A stretch of 60,871 nucleotides of DNA from contig LFRS01000051.1 of the NCBI GenBank assembly GCA_001512435.1, positions 356 through 61,226 on the forward strand. The letters are read 5' to 3'. Position numbers and translations under genes: made by a program. The stretch is from Halothermothrix sp. DTU029. Lineage in GTDB: Bacteria > Bacillota > Halanaerobiia > Halanaerobiales > DTU029. Below, in pieces: positions 26,259 to 35,876 of this stretch (position 1 is its first letter; each line of letters opens with the position of its first letter). The notes beneath the pieces were generated by a model. That model had not been told where the DNA came from. It was given only the letters and a program-made list of their open reading frames with translations, and made no database searches.

Positions 26259-26284
26259 AGCTTTAGAAAAGTCAGGTGATAAAA

Positions 26285-26854
26285 ATGGAAGATTTGCTTG
26301 CGTCAATAGAAGCCTTAATCTTTGCCTCTGATGAGCCGGTTTCTTTAGAAGAAATCAGCAGAGCCCTGGGGGTAAAATTTATAGCTGCCAGGGAAGCCCT
26401 GGATCAGCTGTGTACAGCTTACCAGGATAAAAAACATGGTATTTGTCTCAAGGAATATAATGGCCGTTATATTTTTGTAACAAAACCAGAGTATGCAAGT
26501 GTAATTAAAGAAATGCACAGAAAAAGGATTACCCGTTTAACCCCGGCTGCCCTGGAGACCCTGGCCATCATAGCCTATAAACAGCCAATAACCAGGGCAG
26601 AAATAGAGGAAATCAGGGGTGTAAAAGCTGAAAAAACCTTATTGACCTTAAGTAAATATGGCTTAATTGAAGAGATGGGTAGAAAGGAAAGTATAGGTAA
26701 CCCGATTGTCTATGGTACTACAGAAAAATTCCTCCAGCATTTTGACCTGGAAGACCTGTCCTGCCTGCCAGAGGTCCTGCCTGAAGACCTGGAGCTAGTA
26801 ACCGCTGAGGAGAAGGAAGGGGACGGGGAAGAAAACCAAGACCAGGCGGAGTAA
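26285..26854 (+). CDS. scpB: Segregation and condensation protein B
   Basis: A 189-residue dimeric double winged-helix protein. The conserved LTPAALETLAIIAYKQPITRAEIEEIRGV stretch (split at about residues 82-110) is the family's strongest block. The tail is acidic (EEKEGDGEENQ). Start ATG 26285 has AGGTG six bases upstream; the frame from GTG 26276 would consume that site. It completes the condensin with ScpA and Smc. Confidence 0.93.
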   Translation: MEDLLASIEALIFASDEPVSLEEISRALGVKFIAAREALDQLCTAYQDKKHGICLKEYNGRYIFVTKPEYASVIKEMHRKRITRLTPAALETLAIIAYKQPITRAEIEEIRGVKAEKTLLTLSKYGLIEEMGRKESIGNPIVYGTTEKFLQHFDLEDLSCLPEVLPEDLELVTAEEKEGDGEENQDQAE

Positions 26855-26905
26855 AGGTAATAAATTTCTATTAATGGGGTATTAATAAGATTAGTCAGGA
26901 GTGAT

Positions 26906-27583
26906 ATGATGCTAATCTTCTTAATATCCCTTTTTCTATTGGTGCTTTTTTTTCTATTGACTGCCCTTAAGGTTCAGATCCAGTATAGGCTGGAGGGTCC
27001 AGGCTTTTTTTCTATCACAAAGGTGGAAACCTGGTTTGTTTTTGCCGGCTTATCCCTCAAGGTATCCTTATTGCGGAACCCCCTCCTCATCTTTTTCAGG
27101 AATTTTTTTAAGGAGATTGATAACTTTTTCCGGAAGATCTGGTCAGCAGATAAGAAAGGGGATATAGAAAAAGGTATTGGGGCCGGTCAAAAGGCCTTAA
27201 GGAGGTTGAAGGATTATCTCACCTTTTTCCTGGACAGGGAACTACTCCATATTTTGTCCAGGACACTGAAGATAAGGTGTCCTTATTTATTCTGGCGGAC
27301 TGAATATGGCCTGGGTGATCCAGCCTATACAGCTGTCTTCAATGGTTTAATCTGGACCCTGAAGGGTATGTTGATACACTTATTAGATGACCTGGTTTAT
27401 TTTGAAGATGAACTTCTTCTGGATGTGGAGCCAGATTTCCATGACTTCAATTTTTCAACTTCCTTCTGTGGAATATTTTTTCTTCCTTTGGGTAATATTA
27501 TACTTACAATCAGCAGGCTTTTTCTGCATAGAATCCGTTCTTCCATAAAAAAGAGATTCCACAATGTAAACCAGGTGATCTAG
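26906..27583 (+). CDS. DUF2953 family protein (YtfI-like)
   Basis: A 225-residue protein with an N-terminal transmembrane segment (residues 1-20) and the DUF2953 C-terminal region containing YGLGDPAYTAVFNGLIW (about 137-153). In Bacillus the relative ytfI also sits directly before ytfJ, so the gene pair is conserved. Function is unknown; the sporulation link is inferred from neighbours. Confidence 0.75.
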   Translation: MMLIFLISLFLLVLFFLLTALKVQIQYRLEGPGFFSITKVETWFVFAGLSLKVSLLRNPLLIFFRNFFKEIDNFFRKIWSADKKGDIEKGIGAGQKALRRLKDYLTFFLDRELLHILSRTLKIRCPYLFWRTEYGLGDPAYTAVFNGLIWTLKGMLIHLLDDLVYFEDELLLDVEPDFHDFNFSTSFCGIFFLPLGNIILTISRLFLHRIRSSIKKRFHNVNQVI

Positions 27584-27738
27584 TTATTATTCTTTTTATT
27601 AGGGCAATTATTCCAATTTATTATTAGCCTAAAGGAGATTATAGTAAGCAGCCTATCAGGAGCTTCAGGATAGAGAAAAGCAGAAAGAACTTTTAAAGTG
27701 ATACTATTTAGAGTTTTAGATGGGGGAGATACAGGATT

Positions 27739-28143
27739 ATGGGCGAACACCCAATTGAAAAATTAATGGATACAGCAATGAGTAATATTAAAAGCATGGT
27801 AGATGTTAATACCATTGTGGGAGACCCGGTAGAGACCGTTGATGGTACGGTGATTATCCCCATATCCAGGGTTTCTTTTGGTTTTGCTGCTGGTGGGGGA
27901 GAGATCAATAAAGCCAACAAAGGGAAGGATAACGGTGAAGACAAAAAACCCTTTGCCGGTGGTAGTGGAGCTGGTGTCAGCATTAATCCCATGGCCTTTC
28001 TCGTTGTTAGCAGCCAGCAGGTCCGTTTATTACCGGTAAATAATAATGCAGTGGTGGAGAGGCTGATTAATGTTGCTCCAGAGATTATGCAACAAATTGA
28101 GAAGATACTGGAAAAATACAAAGAAAAGCAATGCAAGTCATAA
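27739..28143 (+). CDS. ytfJ: GerW family sporulation protein (YtfJ)
   Basis: A 134-residue protein with the GerW/YtfJ layout: N-terminal helix HPIEKLMDTAMSNIKSMVDVNTIVG (split, residues 5-29), then PISRVSFGFAAGGG, a glycine-rich loop and a helical tail. ATG 27739 has GGGGGAG upstream. In Bacillus it is made in the forespore and needed for normal spore germination. It lies between YtfI and DacB. Confidence 0.88.
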   Translation: MGEHPIEKLMDTAMSNIKSMVDVNTIVGDPVETVDGTVIIPISRVSFGFAAGGGEINKANKGKDNGEDKKPFAGGSGAGVSINPMAFLVVSSQQVRLLPVNNNAVVERLINVAPEIMQQIEKILEKYKEKQCKS

Positions 28144-28205
28144 TAATTACTGCCCCTTATTCATATACTTAAAGAGTAATAACTTCTAAAATAGGTGGGA
28201 TAATC

Positions 28206-29363
28206 TTGAAAAGGAAGTTGTGCTTTTTAAGTATTTTTTTATTCCTTGTCCTTACTCTCCACATTTTTAATTCTCCTGTCCTGGCCAGGGGCCTTCCCCA
28301 GTTGTCGGCCAGGTCTGCTGTATTAATTGATGTGGAAACAGGCCAGGTCTTATATAATAAACACATGCATCTTAAGAGTTTTCCCGCCAGTTTAACAAAG
28401 GTTTTGACTACTATCATAGCCCTGGAAGAGGGGAATCCGCAGGAATTGGTAAAAGTCAGCCGGAGGGCCGCCTATCAGGAAGGTTCTTCTATATACCTGC
28501 AGGAAGGGGAAAAGATAAAACTCCTTGACCTCCTCTATGGGGTTATGCTGGCTTCAGGTAATGATGCAGCGGTAGCTGTTGCCGAGCATATTGCAGGCTC
28601 TATTGAGGATTTTGCTGTTATGATGAATGCAAAGGCCAGGGAAATGGGGGCTTTGAATAGTAACTTTATTAATCCCAGCGGTTTGCCGGATCCAGACCAT
28701 TATTCAACAGCCTATGACCTGGCTATGATTATGCGGTATGCCCTAAAGAATGGTATCTTTCGGGAGATAACCGCTACCAGGAATAAGACTATTCCCTGGG
28801 CTGATAATGATTGGGGAAGGGGCTTGAGGAACCATAATAAACTCCTCTGGCAATATGATGATATAACAGGGGGGAAGACCGGCTATACCAGGGCTGCTGG
28901 CAGGTGTCTGGTAGCTTCCGCCAAAAGGGAGGGGCGGGAAGTAGTGGCAGTTGTTTTGAATGCTCCTGATGACTGGCTGGATGTCCGGAGATTACTGGAT
29001 TATGGCCTGGAAGCCTTTAAAAAGGTCCGGCTTGTTGCAGAAGGTGAGCCGATTTACAGTTTAGCCTGGGAGAATTCAGATAAGGGGAAGCTGGATTTAC
29101 TGGCTGCAAAGGCTCTGGAAGTCTTGATTCCAGAAGTAGGTGAGGTAAGGTTAAAAAAAGAGCTTTATTTAAAAGAGGATTTGAAATTGCCCATCAGGGA
29201 AGGCCAGCCTTTAGGGCTCTTGTGTTTCCGGGATGAAGATAAGGTCCTGGTAGAAACAGAGCTGCTGGCAGCAGAGAACCTGAATTATAATTCCCTCTTT
29301 CTCCGCTTCTGGCACTGGCTTAGAGAAAAAAGCAGAAACAGGGAAGGATTTTATTCATTATAA
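28206..29363 (+). CDS. dacB: D-alanyl-D-alanine carboxypeptidase (DacB type)
   Basis: A 385-residue exported penicillin-binding protein, signal peptide residues 1-27. Active-site motifs S62-L-T-K65, S117-G-N119 and K224-T-G226 are intact. TTG 28206 follows AGGTGGGA by five bases. In Bacillus dacB heads the dacB-spmA-spmB operon acting on spore cortex in the mother cell and precedes rluB; here spmA and spmB are missing and rluB follows directly. A CATATACTT box at 28162 could be part of a sigma-E -10 element. Confidence 0.9.
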   Translation: MKRKLCFLSIFLFLVLTLHIFNSPVLARGLPQLSARSAVLIDVETGQVLYNKHMHLKSFPASLTKVLTTIIALEEGNPQELVKVSRRAAYQEGSSIYLQEGEKIKLLDLLYGVMLASGNDAAVAVAEHIAGSIEDFAVMMNAKAREMGALNSNFINPSGLPDPDHYSTAYDLAMIMRYALKNGIFREITATRNKTIPWADNDWGRGLRNHNKLLWQYDDITGGKTGYTRAAGRCLVASAKREGREVVAVVLNAPDDWLDVRRLLDYGLEAFKKVRLVAEGEPIYSLAWENSDKGKLDLLAAKALEVLIPEVGEVRLKKELYLKEDLKLPIREGQPLGLLCFRDEDKVLVETELLAAENLNYNSLFLRFWHWLREKSRNREGFYSL

Positions 29364-29410
29364 CAGAAATAAACAATATAGATTAAGAAAAAGGGCTGAG
29401 GTGTTGGTTC

Positions 29411-30115
29411 ATGGAGAGATTGCAGAAAGTATTGGCCCATGCTGGTATTGCTTCCAGAAGGAAGTCTGAGGAATTAATCCTGGCCGGCAGAGTAAAGGTA
29501 AATGGGGAAATTGTCCGGGAATTAGGAAAAAAAGTGGGAGCCGGAGATTATATTGAGGTAGATGGTAAGCCCATCAGGGAGGAAAAAAAGATTTATATCC
29601 TTTTAAACAAACCTGTAGGCTATTTAAGCACTGTGGATGATCCCCGGGGCCGGAGAACTGTTCTGGATCTCCTGGCTGATGTAGGTGGGCGGGTTTATCC
29701 GGTGGGCAGGCTGGATTATGATACCAGCGGCCTCTTGCTCCTGACCAATGATGGGGAATTGACCTATAAATTGACTCATCCTTCCTTTGAGGTGCCCAAG
29801 ACTTATCTGGTTGAGGTGGAGGGGAAGCCCGGCAGGGAACTGGAGAGACTGGAAAAGGGAATAATTCTGGAAGATGGGCTTACAGCCCCAGCCCGTGTAG
29901 AAAGGGTCAGGACTAAGGGTAACAGGACTTTCTTTCATTTGACTATCCATGAAGGCCGCAACCGCCAGGTTAGAAGGATGTGTGCAGCCCTTGGGTATCC
30001 GGTCAAAAGCTTAAAAAGGATTAGGTTTGCCTACCTGGAATTAGGTGGTTTACCTGAAGGCCAGTATCGATATCTGACGGAAAAGGAAATAAAATTCTTG
30101 CAGGGACTTGGCTGA
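29411..30115 (+). CDS. rluB: 23S rRNA pseudouridine synthase B
   Basis: A 234-residue RsuA/RluB-family enzyme. An S4 RNA-binding domain (residues 1-60, RLQKVLAHAGIASRRKSE) precedes the catalytic domain with GRLDYDTSGLLL, catalytic D102. It makes a pseudouridine in 23S rRNA helix 89. RluB is favoured over RsuA by context: the scpB-dacB-rluB order is conserved in Bacillota. A terminator follows. Confidence 0.88.
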   Translation: MERLQKVLAHAGIASRRKSEELILAGRVKVNGEIVRELGKKVGAGDYIEVDGKPIREEKKIYILLNKPVGYLSTVDDPRGRRTVLDLLADVGGRVYPVGRLDYDTSGLLLLTNDGELTYKLTHPSFEVPKTYLVEVEGKPGRELERLEKGIILEDGLTAPARVERVRTKGNRTFFHLTIHEGRNRQVRRMCAALGYPVKSLKRIRFAYLELGGLPEGQYRYLTEKEIKFLQGLG

Positions 30116-30171
30116 AAAGAATGCAGGAATTTTATTTTTTATACAGAATATATAAATGATAGTAAAGCTTG

Positions 30172-30197
30172 ACCTATCCAGAAAGGATAGGTTTTTA
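30172..30197 (+). terminator. Terminator between rluB and smc
   Basis: Perfect 8-bp stem ACCTATCC (30172-30179)/GGATAGGT (30185-30192), five-base loop, then TTTTATCT. It ends only 25 bases before the smc start. Confidence 0.75.
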
Positions 30198-30221
30198 TCT
30201 TGTAGACTGGGGTGAAATTCA

Positions 30222-33200
30222 ATGTTCCTGAAAAAAATAAAAATTGATGGATTTAAATCCTTTGCCAATCCTGTGGTAATAGATTTTCCAGCCCCTTTGA
30301 CAGCCATAGTTGGCCCAAATGGCAGTGGAAAAAGTAATGTTCTTGATGCTATCAGATGGGCTCTTGGTGAACAAAGTGCCAGAAGCCTGCGTGGTGGCAA
30401 GATGTCTGATATTATTTTTTCAGGTAGTGCAGATTATAAGGCCTTGGACAAGGCCAGTGTGACCCTTTATTTTGATAATACAAAGGGGATCCTGCCTACT
30501 GCAGAAAAACAGATCCGGATCAGGCGGTCTGTTAACAGGGAGGGCCAGAGTGATTATTATATTAATGGCCAGGCCTGCCGTTTAAAAGACATTAGGGAAT
30601 TAATAATGGATACCGGCCTGGGCAATGAGTCCTATTCTATTGTGGAACAGGGCAAGATTGATGCTATCCTGAGCTGTAAACCGGAAAAACTAAGGGGTTT
30701 ATTTGAAGAGGCTGCCGGAATTGTTAAACATAAAAGCAGAAAGGAAGAGGCAGAAAAAAGGCTGGAAGAGACCAGGCATGATTTACAGCGGATTAAGGAT
30801 CTGGTCTGGGAACTGGAAAAACAGCTTAAACCCTTGCAAAGATCTGCCGAGAAATTACAGAAATACAGGAGATACAGGGATGAATTGGAACAACTGGAGG
30901 TAAACCTCTTACTGGACCAATGGGAAGATAATGAAAAAATCCTGCTGGAGGGTAAAAAAGAAGAGGAAGCCCTGCAGGAGAAACTTTTTGCCCTGGAACA
31001 AAAGGTAGAAGAAACAGCTAAACTCCTGCAGGAAAAGACAGGAGACCTGCGCCAGGAAGAGGAGATAGTAGAAGAACTAAAAAACAACCTCTTTCTCATG
31101 CGGAGCAGGAAGGAACAGGCAGGAAACCAGCTACAGGTCTTGCAGGAACGGGAAAGTGGCCTGAAGAGAGAAAGTGAAAACTACCAGAGACAGCTGGAAA
31201 ATATCCAGGCTGATCTGGCAAAAAACCGGCAAAAAAGCCAGGAGTTAGAAAAAGAGCTGGAGGAATTAGCTCTGGATGAAGATGATATAAATAAAAGGAT
31301 GCTGGCCCTGGAGGAAGAAGTAAAGAAGATTAAAAATCTTATAAATGCCAGGAAAGAGGAGTTAGATAATAGGCGTGATAATATCCTCAGTGAGAATCTG
31401 GAACTCAATGAGCTCCAGTCAGAATTGGAGCAGAGAAGGGAAAAGGGCCGTTACCTGGAAAGGGAAATTGAAAAACTGGCCAGTAAGAGAAGGGGTGTTT
31501 CGGAAGAATTTGATGATAACCTGCTGGCAGCAAAGGAATTGCTGGAGCGGAGGGAAAAACTGGAGGCTGAACTCCTGCGCTGCAAGGAAGAACTTTCCCT
31601 TTATAAAAATAATATAGAGGAATTAACAGGAGAGATAGCCAGGCAGGAAGAAAAAATCCAGAAGAGCAAAAACAGCTATAATCATAAACAAGCCCACTTA
31701 AAGTTATTGCAGGAGATGGAGGCGGACTATGAGGGCTATTTCCGGGGAGTGAAAAGTATCCTGCAAAATCAGAAAGAGCTGCCTGGCATCAGGGGGATTA
31801 TTGCTGATTTGATCCAGGTAGAGAAGTCTTATGAGCTGGCCATAGAAACAGCCTTAGGGGGCAGGCTCCAGAATATAGTTACTGAAGATGATCTTGCTGC
31901 CAGAAAGGCAGTAGAGTTTTTGAAAACAAATAAGGGTGGTAAAGCAACCTTTTTACCCATAAATATGGTCAGGGGAAGCAAGGCTAATGTGGAAAAAATG
32001 GGCCTGGATCAGTATCCTGGCTATATTGGTATAGCTTCTGACCTGGTTACTTATCCCCAGGATCTGGAGGGGATAATCCAGAGTTTATTGGGCAGAACCC
32101 TTGTTACAGAAGATCTGGATACTGCTGTAGAGATAGGCAAGAAAATTAAAAGCAGTTTTCAGATTGTAAGTCTAGAGGGGGATTTTGTCAGCTCCAGTGG
32201 AGCTATAACTGGCGGCAGCCAGGCCAGTAATAAGCCAGGGCTGCTGGGACGGAGCCGGGAGATAAATGAGCTGAAAGAGAATATGAGGGAACTGGAAGAA
32301 ACCCTGGAAAGGGAAGAGGCCAGGGGTGCAGAACTGCAGAAAGAAAAAGAAGAGCTCCTGAGGCTGGAGAGGGAAAAGGAAGAAGAGATTAAAAACCTGG
32401 AATTTGCTAAAAATGATTTAAATAAGGATATAATAAATCTGGAAAAGGAAGGCAAGAGGCTGGAGAAGGAACTGGCCGCAATAGATAAAGAGTTTGAAGA
32501 CTACCATGTTCAATTGGGGAAAAATGATAATATAGTACAGCGCCTGGAGAAGGAGTTAAGTATTATCAACAACGAGCAGTACCGGGAGAGAGAAGAGCTC
32601 AATACCCAGGAGGAGGAAATTAAGGTCCTGGAAGAGAAAGAAGAAGAGAAAAACAGGGAACTGACCGGGATAAAAATAGAACTGGCCAGGGTCTTCCAAC
32701 AGAAAGATAGCATTAAGAGGGAAAAAGAAGGCCTGGAAAGTGATTTTGCCAATTATAATAAGCGGAAAGAGGAAGTCCAGGGGCTTTTGCTGGAGATTGA
32801 GGAAAAAATAAGGAATATTGCTGACCGTAGAAGAGAATTAGCTGAGCTGGAGGAGAGTATTTCTGCCGGGATTAAGGAAGTGGAAGCTGATTACCATAGT
32901 AAACGGGAAATATTAGAGGCCAATGAAAAGAAGCTGCTGGTCCTCCAGGAGACCTATAACAAGGATCTGCTGGCTTTAAACCACCTGAAGGAAGAGTATC
33001 ACAAAAATACATATAAGATCAGCCGGCTGGAGGATAAGAAAATCCAGATAGAAGAACGTTTGCAGGAAGAATATGAACTTGACCCGGCCAGGGGTTATCA
33101 GAACAGGATCCGGATCGAGAATCGTTCCCGGGCCAGCCAGCGCTTGCGGGAATTGAAGGAGGCTATTAAAATTCTTGGGCCGGTAAACCTGGCAGCTGTT

Positions 33201-33779
33201 GAAGAATATGAAGAACTGAAAGAGCGGCTGGCTTACCTGAAATTACAACAGGATGACCTTTTACAGACCAGGGAATCTGTGGAAAAGGTTATTGAAGAAC
33301 TGGAAAGGAGCATGAGCTCCCTCTTTTACCAGACCTTTGTTGCTGTAAAGGAGGAGTTTGAAAAAACCTTTCAGGATTTATTTAATGGCGGTAAGGCTGA
33401 ACTGCGCCTGACCAGGCCAGAGAATCTGATGGAAACGGGTATTGAAATAGAAGCCCAGCCCCCAGGCAAACAGCTGAAAAACTTAACCCTGATGTCAGGT
33501 GGAGAAAGAGCCCTGACTGCCATTGCACTGGTTTTTGCCTTTTTGCAGGTTAATCCCAGTCCTGTTTATATACTGGATGAGATTGATGCCCCACTGGATG
33601 ATGCCAATGTCAGGAGATTTATTAATTACCTGAAACATTATTCCCATGATGTCCAGTTTATCCTGATTACCCATAATAAGCTTATGATGTCAGAGGTAGA
33701 TGTAATTTATGGTGTGACCATGGAGGAGAAGGGGGTTTCCAAGATCGTTTCATTGAGATTGGATGAAGAAATTGCCTGA
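30222..33779 (+). CDS. smc: Chromosome condensation ATPase Smc
   Basis: A 1185-residue SMC ATPase of normal length. Walker A GPNGSGKSN is at residues 28-36, two long coiled coils (about 170-500 and 670-1000) flank a hinge (about 515-640) with LGGRLQNIVTEDD, and the C-terminal head carries the signature LMSGGERALTA and Walker B VYILDEIDAPLDD. With ScpA and ScpB it compacts and separates sister chromosomes. The usual neighbours acpP-rnc are absent upstream. Confidence 0.97.
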   Translation: MFLKKIKIDGFKSFANPVVIDFPAPLTAIVGPNGSGKSNVLDAIRWALGEQSARSLRGGKMSDIIFSGSADYKALDKASVTLYFDNTKGILPTAEKQIRIRRSVNREGQSDYYINGQACRLKDIRELIMDTGLGNESYSIVEQGKIDAILSCKPEKLRGLFEEAAGIVKHKSRKEEAEKRLEETRHDLQRIKDLVWELEKQLKPLQRSAEKLQKYRRYRDELEQLEVNLLLDQWEDNEKILLEGKKEEEALQEKLFALEQKVEETAKLLQEKTGDLRQEEEIVEELKNNLFLMRSRKEQAGNQLQVLQERESGLKRESENYQRQLENIQADLAKNRQKSQELEKELEELALDEDDINKRMLALEEEVKKIKNLINARKEELDNRRDNILSENLELNELQSELEQRREKGRYLEREIEKLASKRRGVSEEFDDNLLAAKELLERREKLEAELLRCKEELSLYKNNIEELTGEIARQEEKIQKSKNSYNHKQAHLKLLQEMEADYEGYFRGVKSILQNQKELPGIRGIIADLIQVEKSYELAIETALGGRLQNIVTEDDLAARKAVEFLKTNKGGKATFLPINMVRGSKANVEKMGLDQYPGYIGIASDLVTYPQDLEGIIQSLLGRTLVTEDLDTAVEIGKKIKSSFQIVSLEGDFVSSSGAITGGSQASNKPGLLGRSREINELKENMRELEETLEREEARGAELQKEKEELLRLEREKEEEIKNLEFAKNDLNKDIINLEKEGKRLEKELAAIDKEFEDYHVQLGKNDNIVQRLEKELSIINNEQYREREELNTQEEEIKVLEEKEEEKNRELTGIKIELARVFQQKDSIKREKEGLESDFANYNKRKEEVQGLLLEIEEKIRNIADRRRELAELEESISAGIKEVEADYHSKREILEANEKKLLVLQETYNKDLLALNHLKEEYHKNTYKISRLEDKKIQIEERLQEEYELDPARGYQNRIRIENRSRASQRLRELKEAIKILGPVNLAAVEEYEELKERLAYLKLQQDDLLQTRESVEKVIEELERSMSSLFYQTFVAVKEEFEKTFQDLFNGGKAELRLTRPENLMETGIEIEAQPPGKQLKNLTLMSGGERALTAIALVFAFLQVNPSPVYILDEIDAPLDDANVRRFINYLKHYSHDVQFILITHNKLMMSEVDVIYGVTMEEKGVSKIVSLRLDEEIA

Positions 33780-33852
33780 TACTGATTATAATCCTGAAAC
33801 TGATTATAATAATATATAGGCCAATAAATTATATAAAAAAGGAGCACTGCTT

Positions 33853-34881
33853 ATGTTGAATTTCTTTAAAAGAGATAAGGATAAAAAGACAGAAAAGCTT
33901 GAGGAAGTAGTGGAAAATAAGAATATAGAGCAGGCTGTAGAGGCTCCAGCCAATGAGAAGAAGAAAAAACAGAGTCTTTTTAGCCGTTTAAAATCCGGCC
34001 TGACCAAAACCAGGGATGGTTTTATAAATCAGGTGAGCAGTTTATTCAGTTCCTATACCAGGATAGATGAGGAGCTTTTTGAGGAACTGGAAGAGATTTT
34101 AATCCAGGCTGATGTAGGTGTGCAGACCACCATGCAATTGGTGGAAGAACTGGAAGAAAGGGTCGATGAAGAAGGAATCAAGGATCCGGAAGAATTAAAC
34201 CATCTTTTTAGAGAACAATTGACTGCCCTTTTACAGACAGAAGATGGACAGCTGGACCTGGCTGAAGGGTTAAATATATTCATGGTGGTAGGGGTAAATG
34301 GTGTTGGCAAAACCACTACCATTGCCAAGCTGGCCCAGAGATTTAAAAATGAGGGTAAAAATGTCCTGCTGGCTGCCGGGGATACCTTCCGGGCTGCTGC
34401 TATTGACCAGTTACGGGTCTGGAGTGAACGGATTGGGGTGGGTCTTATTGCTCAACAGGAGGGTTCAGATGCAGCAGCAGTTGCCTATGATGCAGTCCAG
34501 GCCGCTAAGGCCAGGGAAGTGGACTTGTTAATTGTCGATACTGCCGGCCGTCTCCATACCCAGAAAAATCTTATGGAAGAATTAAAAAAGGTAAAAAGGG
34601 TTATAGAAAGAGAAGGAGAGGGCTGCAATATCCAGGTTCTCCTGGTCCTGGATGCTACCACTGGCCAGAACGCCATCAATCAGGCCAGATTATTCCATGA
34701 GGCCATTAATGTTGATGCTATTGCCTTGACCAAACTGGATGGTACTGCTAAAGGCGGGATTGTTGTTGCCATAAAGAATGAACTGGGACTCCCCATTAAA
34801 TTGATTGGTGTAGGGGAGGCAGCAGAAGATTTACAGGATTTTCAGGCAGAAGAATTTGTGAAGGCTTTATTTTCAGATTAA
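33853..34881 (+). CDS. ftsY: Signal recognition particle receptor FtsY
   Basis: A 342-residue SRP GTPase. A short charged N-terminal domain (residues 1-45) serves as membrane-targeting region, then the N domain helices and the G domain with GVNGVGKTTT (about 144-153), DTAGRLHT and TKLDG. It docks ribosome-SRP complexes at the translocon. AAAAAGGAGC lies before ATG 33853. murI follows after 13 bases; ffh is 3 kb downstream. Confidence 0.96.
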   Translation: MLNFFKRDKDKKTEKLEEVVENKNIEQAVEAPANEKKKKQSLFSRLKSGLTKTRDGFINQVSSLFSSYTRIDEELFEELEEILIQADVGVQTTMQLVEELEERVDEEGIKDPEELNHLFREQLTALLQTEDGQLDLAEGLNIFMVVGVNGVGKTTTIAKLAQRFKNEGKNVLLAAGDTFRAAAIDQLRVWSERIGVGLIAQQEGSDAAAVAYDAVQAAKAREVDLLIVDTAGRLHTQKNLMEELKKVKRVIEREGEGCNIQVLLVLDATTGQNAINQARLFHEAINVDAIALTKLDGTAKGGIVVAIKNELGLPIKLIGVGEAAEDLQDFQAEEFVKALFSD

Positions 34882-34894
34882 TGGAGATGAAATT

Positions 34895-35665
34895 ATGCAG
34901 GTGGGTTTTTTTGATTCCGGTATTGGTGGACTGACAGTACTATATGATTCCCTACGTTTGCTGCCAGAACTAGAATACCTATATTATGCCGATATAGAGA
35001 ATGTTCCTTATGGGACCAAAAGCAAAGAGCTGGTTAAGGAGTATATTTTTACTGCTGTGGATTTTATCATCAAGCAGGGGGTAGATGCCCTCTTGCTGGC
35101 CTGTAATACAGCCACCAGTATAGCTGTCAGGGAATTGCGGAGCAAATACCAAATACCTATTATCGGGATGGAACCAGCAGTAAAACCGGCCATAAGAAAT
35201 ACTAAAGAAAAAAGGGTACTGGTCCTGGCCACCCCTTTGACCCTGAAAGAAGATAAGTATGAAGACCTGGTTTCCCGGGTGGATCAGAATCATATTGTGG
35301 ATTCTTTACCCTTGCCCGGGTTGGTGGAGTTTGCGGAAAACTATGAGTTTCATAATCCAGCAGTAGAAGCATATCTCCGGAAGGAATTAGCTGTATTTGA
35401 CCTGGATAAGTATGGCACTATAGTCCTGGGTTGTACCCATTTTCTTTATTTCAAGAAAATATTCCGGGAGATTTTACCTGCCGGGATAGAGATTATTGAT
35501 GGTAATGAGGGTACCATCAGGCACCTGGCTAAAACCCTGCAGGTTCCCCTGGCCGGGGAAGGGGCCAGGCCTCTTGATTTGCTTCCTGGTCAGGTTAGTT
35601 TATATTTGTCAGGGGAAAAGGGAGACAAGGAATTAATTGAGAAATATTTTGCTATTCTTGCTTAA
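34895..35665 (+). CDS. murI: Glutamate racemase
   Basis: A 256-residue cofactor-independent racemase making D-glutamate for peptidoglycan. The two catalytic cysteines are C70 in LLACNTAT and C180 in LGCTHF; FFDSGIGGL (5-13) holds the conserved aspartate D7. It begins 13 bases after ftsY, so the two are probably co-transcribed. An uncommon position: ftsY is normally followed directly by ylxM-ffh. Confidence 0.93.
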   Translation: MQVGFFDSGIGGLTVLYDSLRLLPELEYLYYADIENVPYGTKSKELVKEYIFTAVDFIIKQGVDALLLACNTATSIAVRELRSKYQIPIIGMEPAVKPAIRNTKEKRVLVLATPLTLKEDKYEDLVSRVDQNHIVDSLPLPGLVEFAENYEFHNPAVEAYLRKELAVFDLDKYGTIVLGCTHFLYFKKIFREILPAGIEIIDGNEGTIRHLAKTLQVPLAGEGARPLDLLPGQVSLYLSGEKGDKELIEKYFAILA

Positions 35666-35703
35666 ATCTTGTTTTTTTCTGTGATATTTTTCTAAAATAA
35701 TTC

Positions 35704-35732
35704 TTGTATTAGAATTATTATTGTGATATTAT
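35704..35732 (+). promoter_or_regulatory. Candidate sigma-A promoter for citrate synthase
   Basis: TTGTAT (35704-35709), 17 bases, TATTAT (35727-35732). The rest of the 211-base gap 35666-35876 is AT-rich with no gene seen. Confidence 0.45.
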
Positions 35733-35876
35733 CTTAAAAAAGCAAATATATATTTATTAAATTATGTAGACTGGTGTTAAGGTCTTTTTATTTTTCTGTT
35801 ACTATTTGTATTGGAGAAGGAAGGAGAAGTAACAGAAGGACGACTAAATTAAGGCAGTGAAGGAGTGAGTAGCTTA

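Noticed and set aside
28162-28170. CATATACTT as a sigma-E -10 element for dacB
   Set aside because: No convincing -35 at 13-15 bases upstream; mentioned only in the dacB entry.
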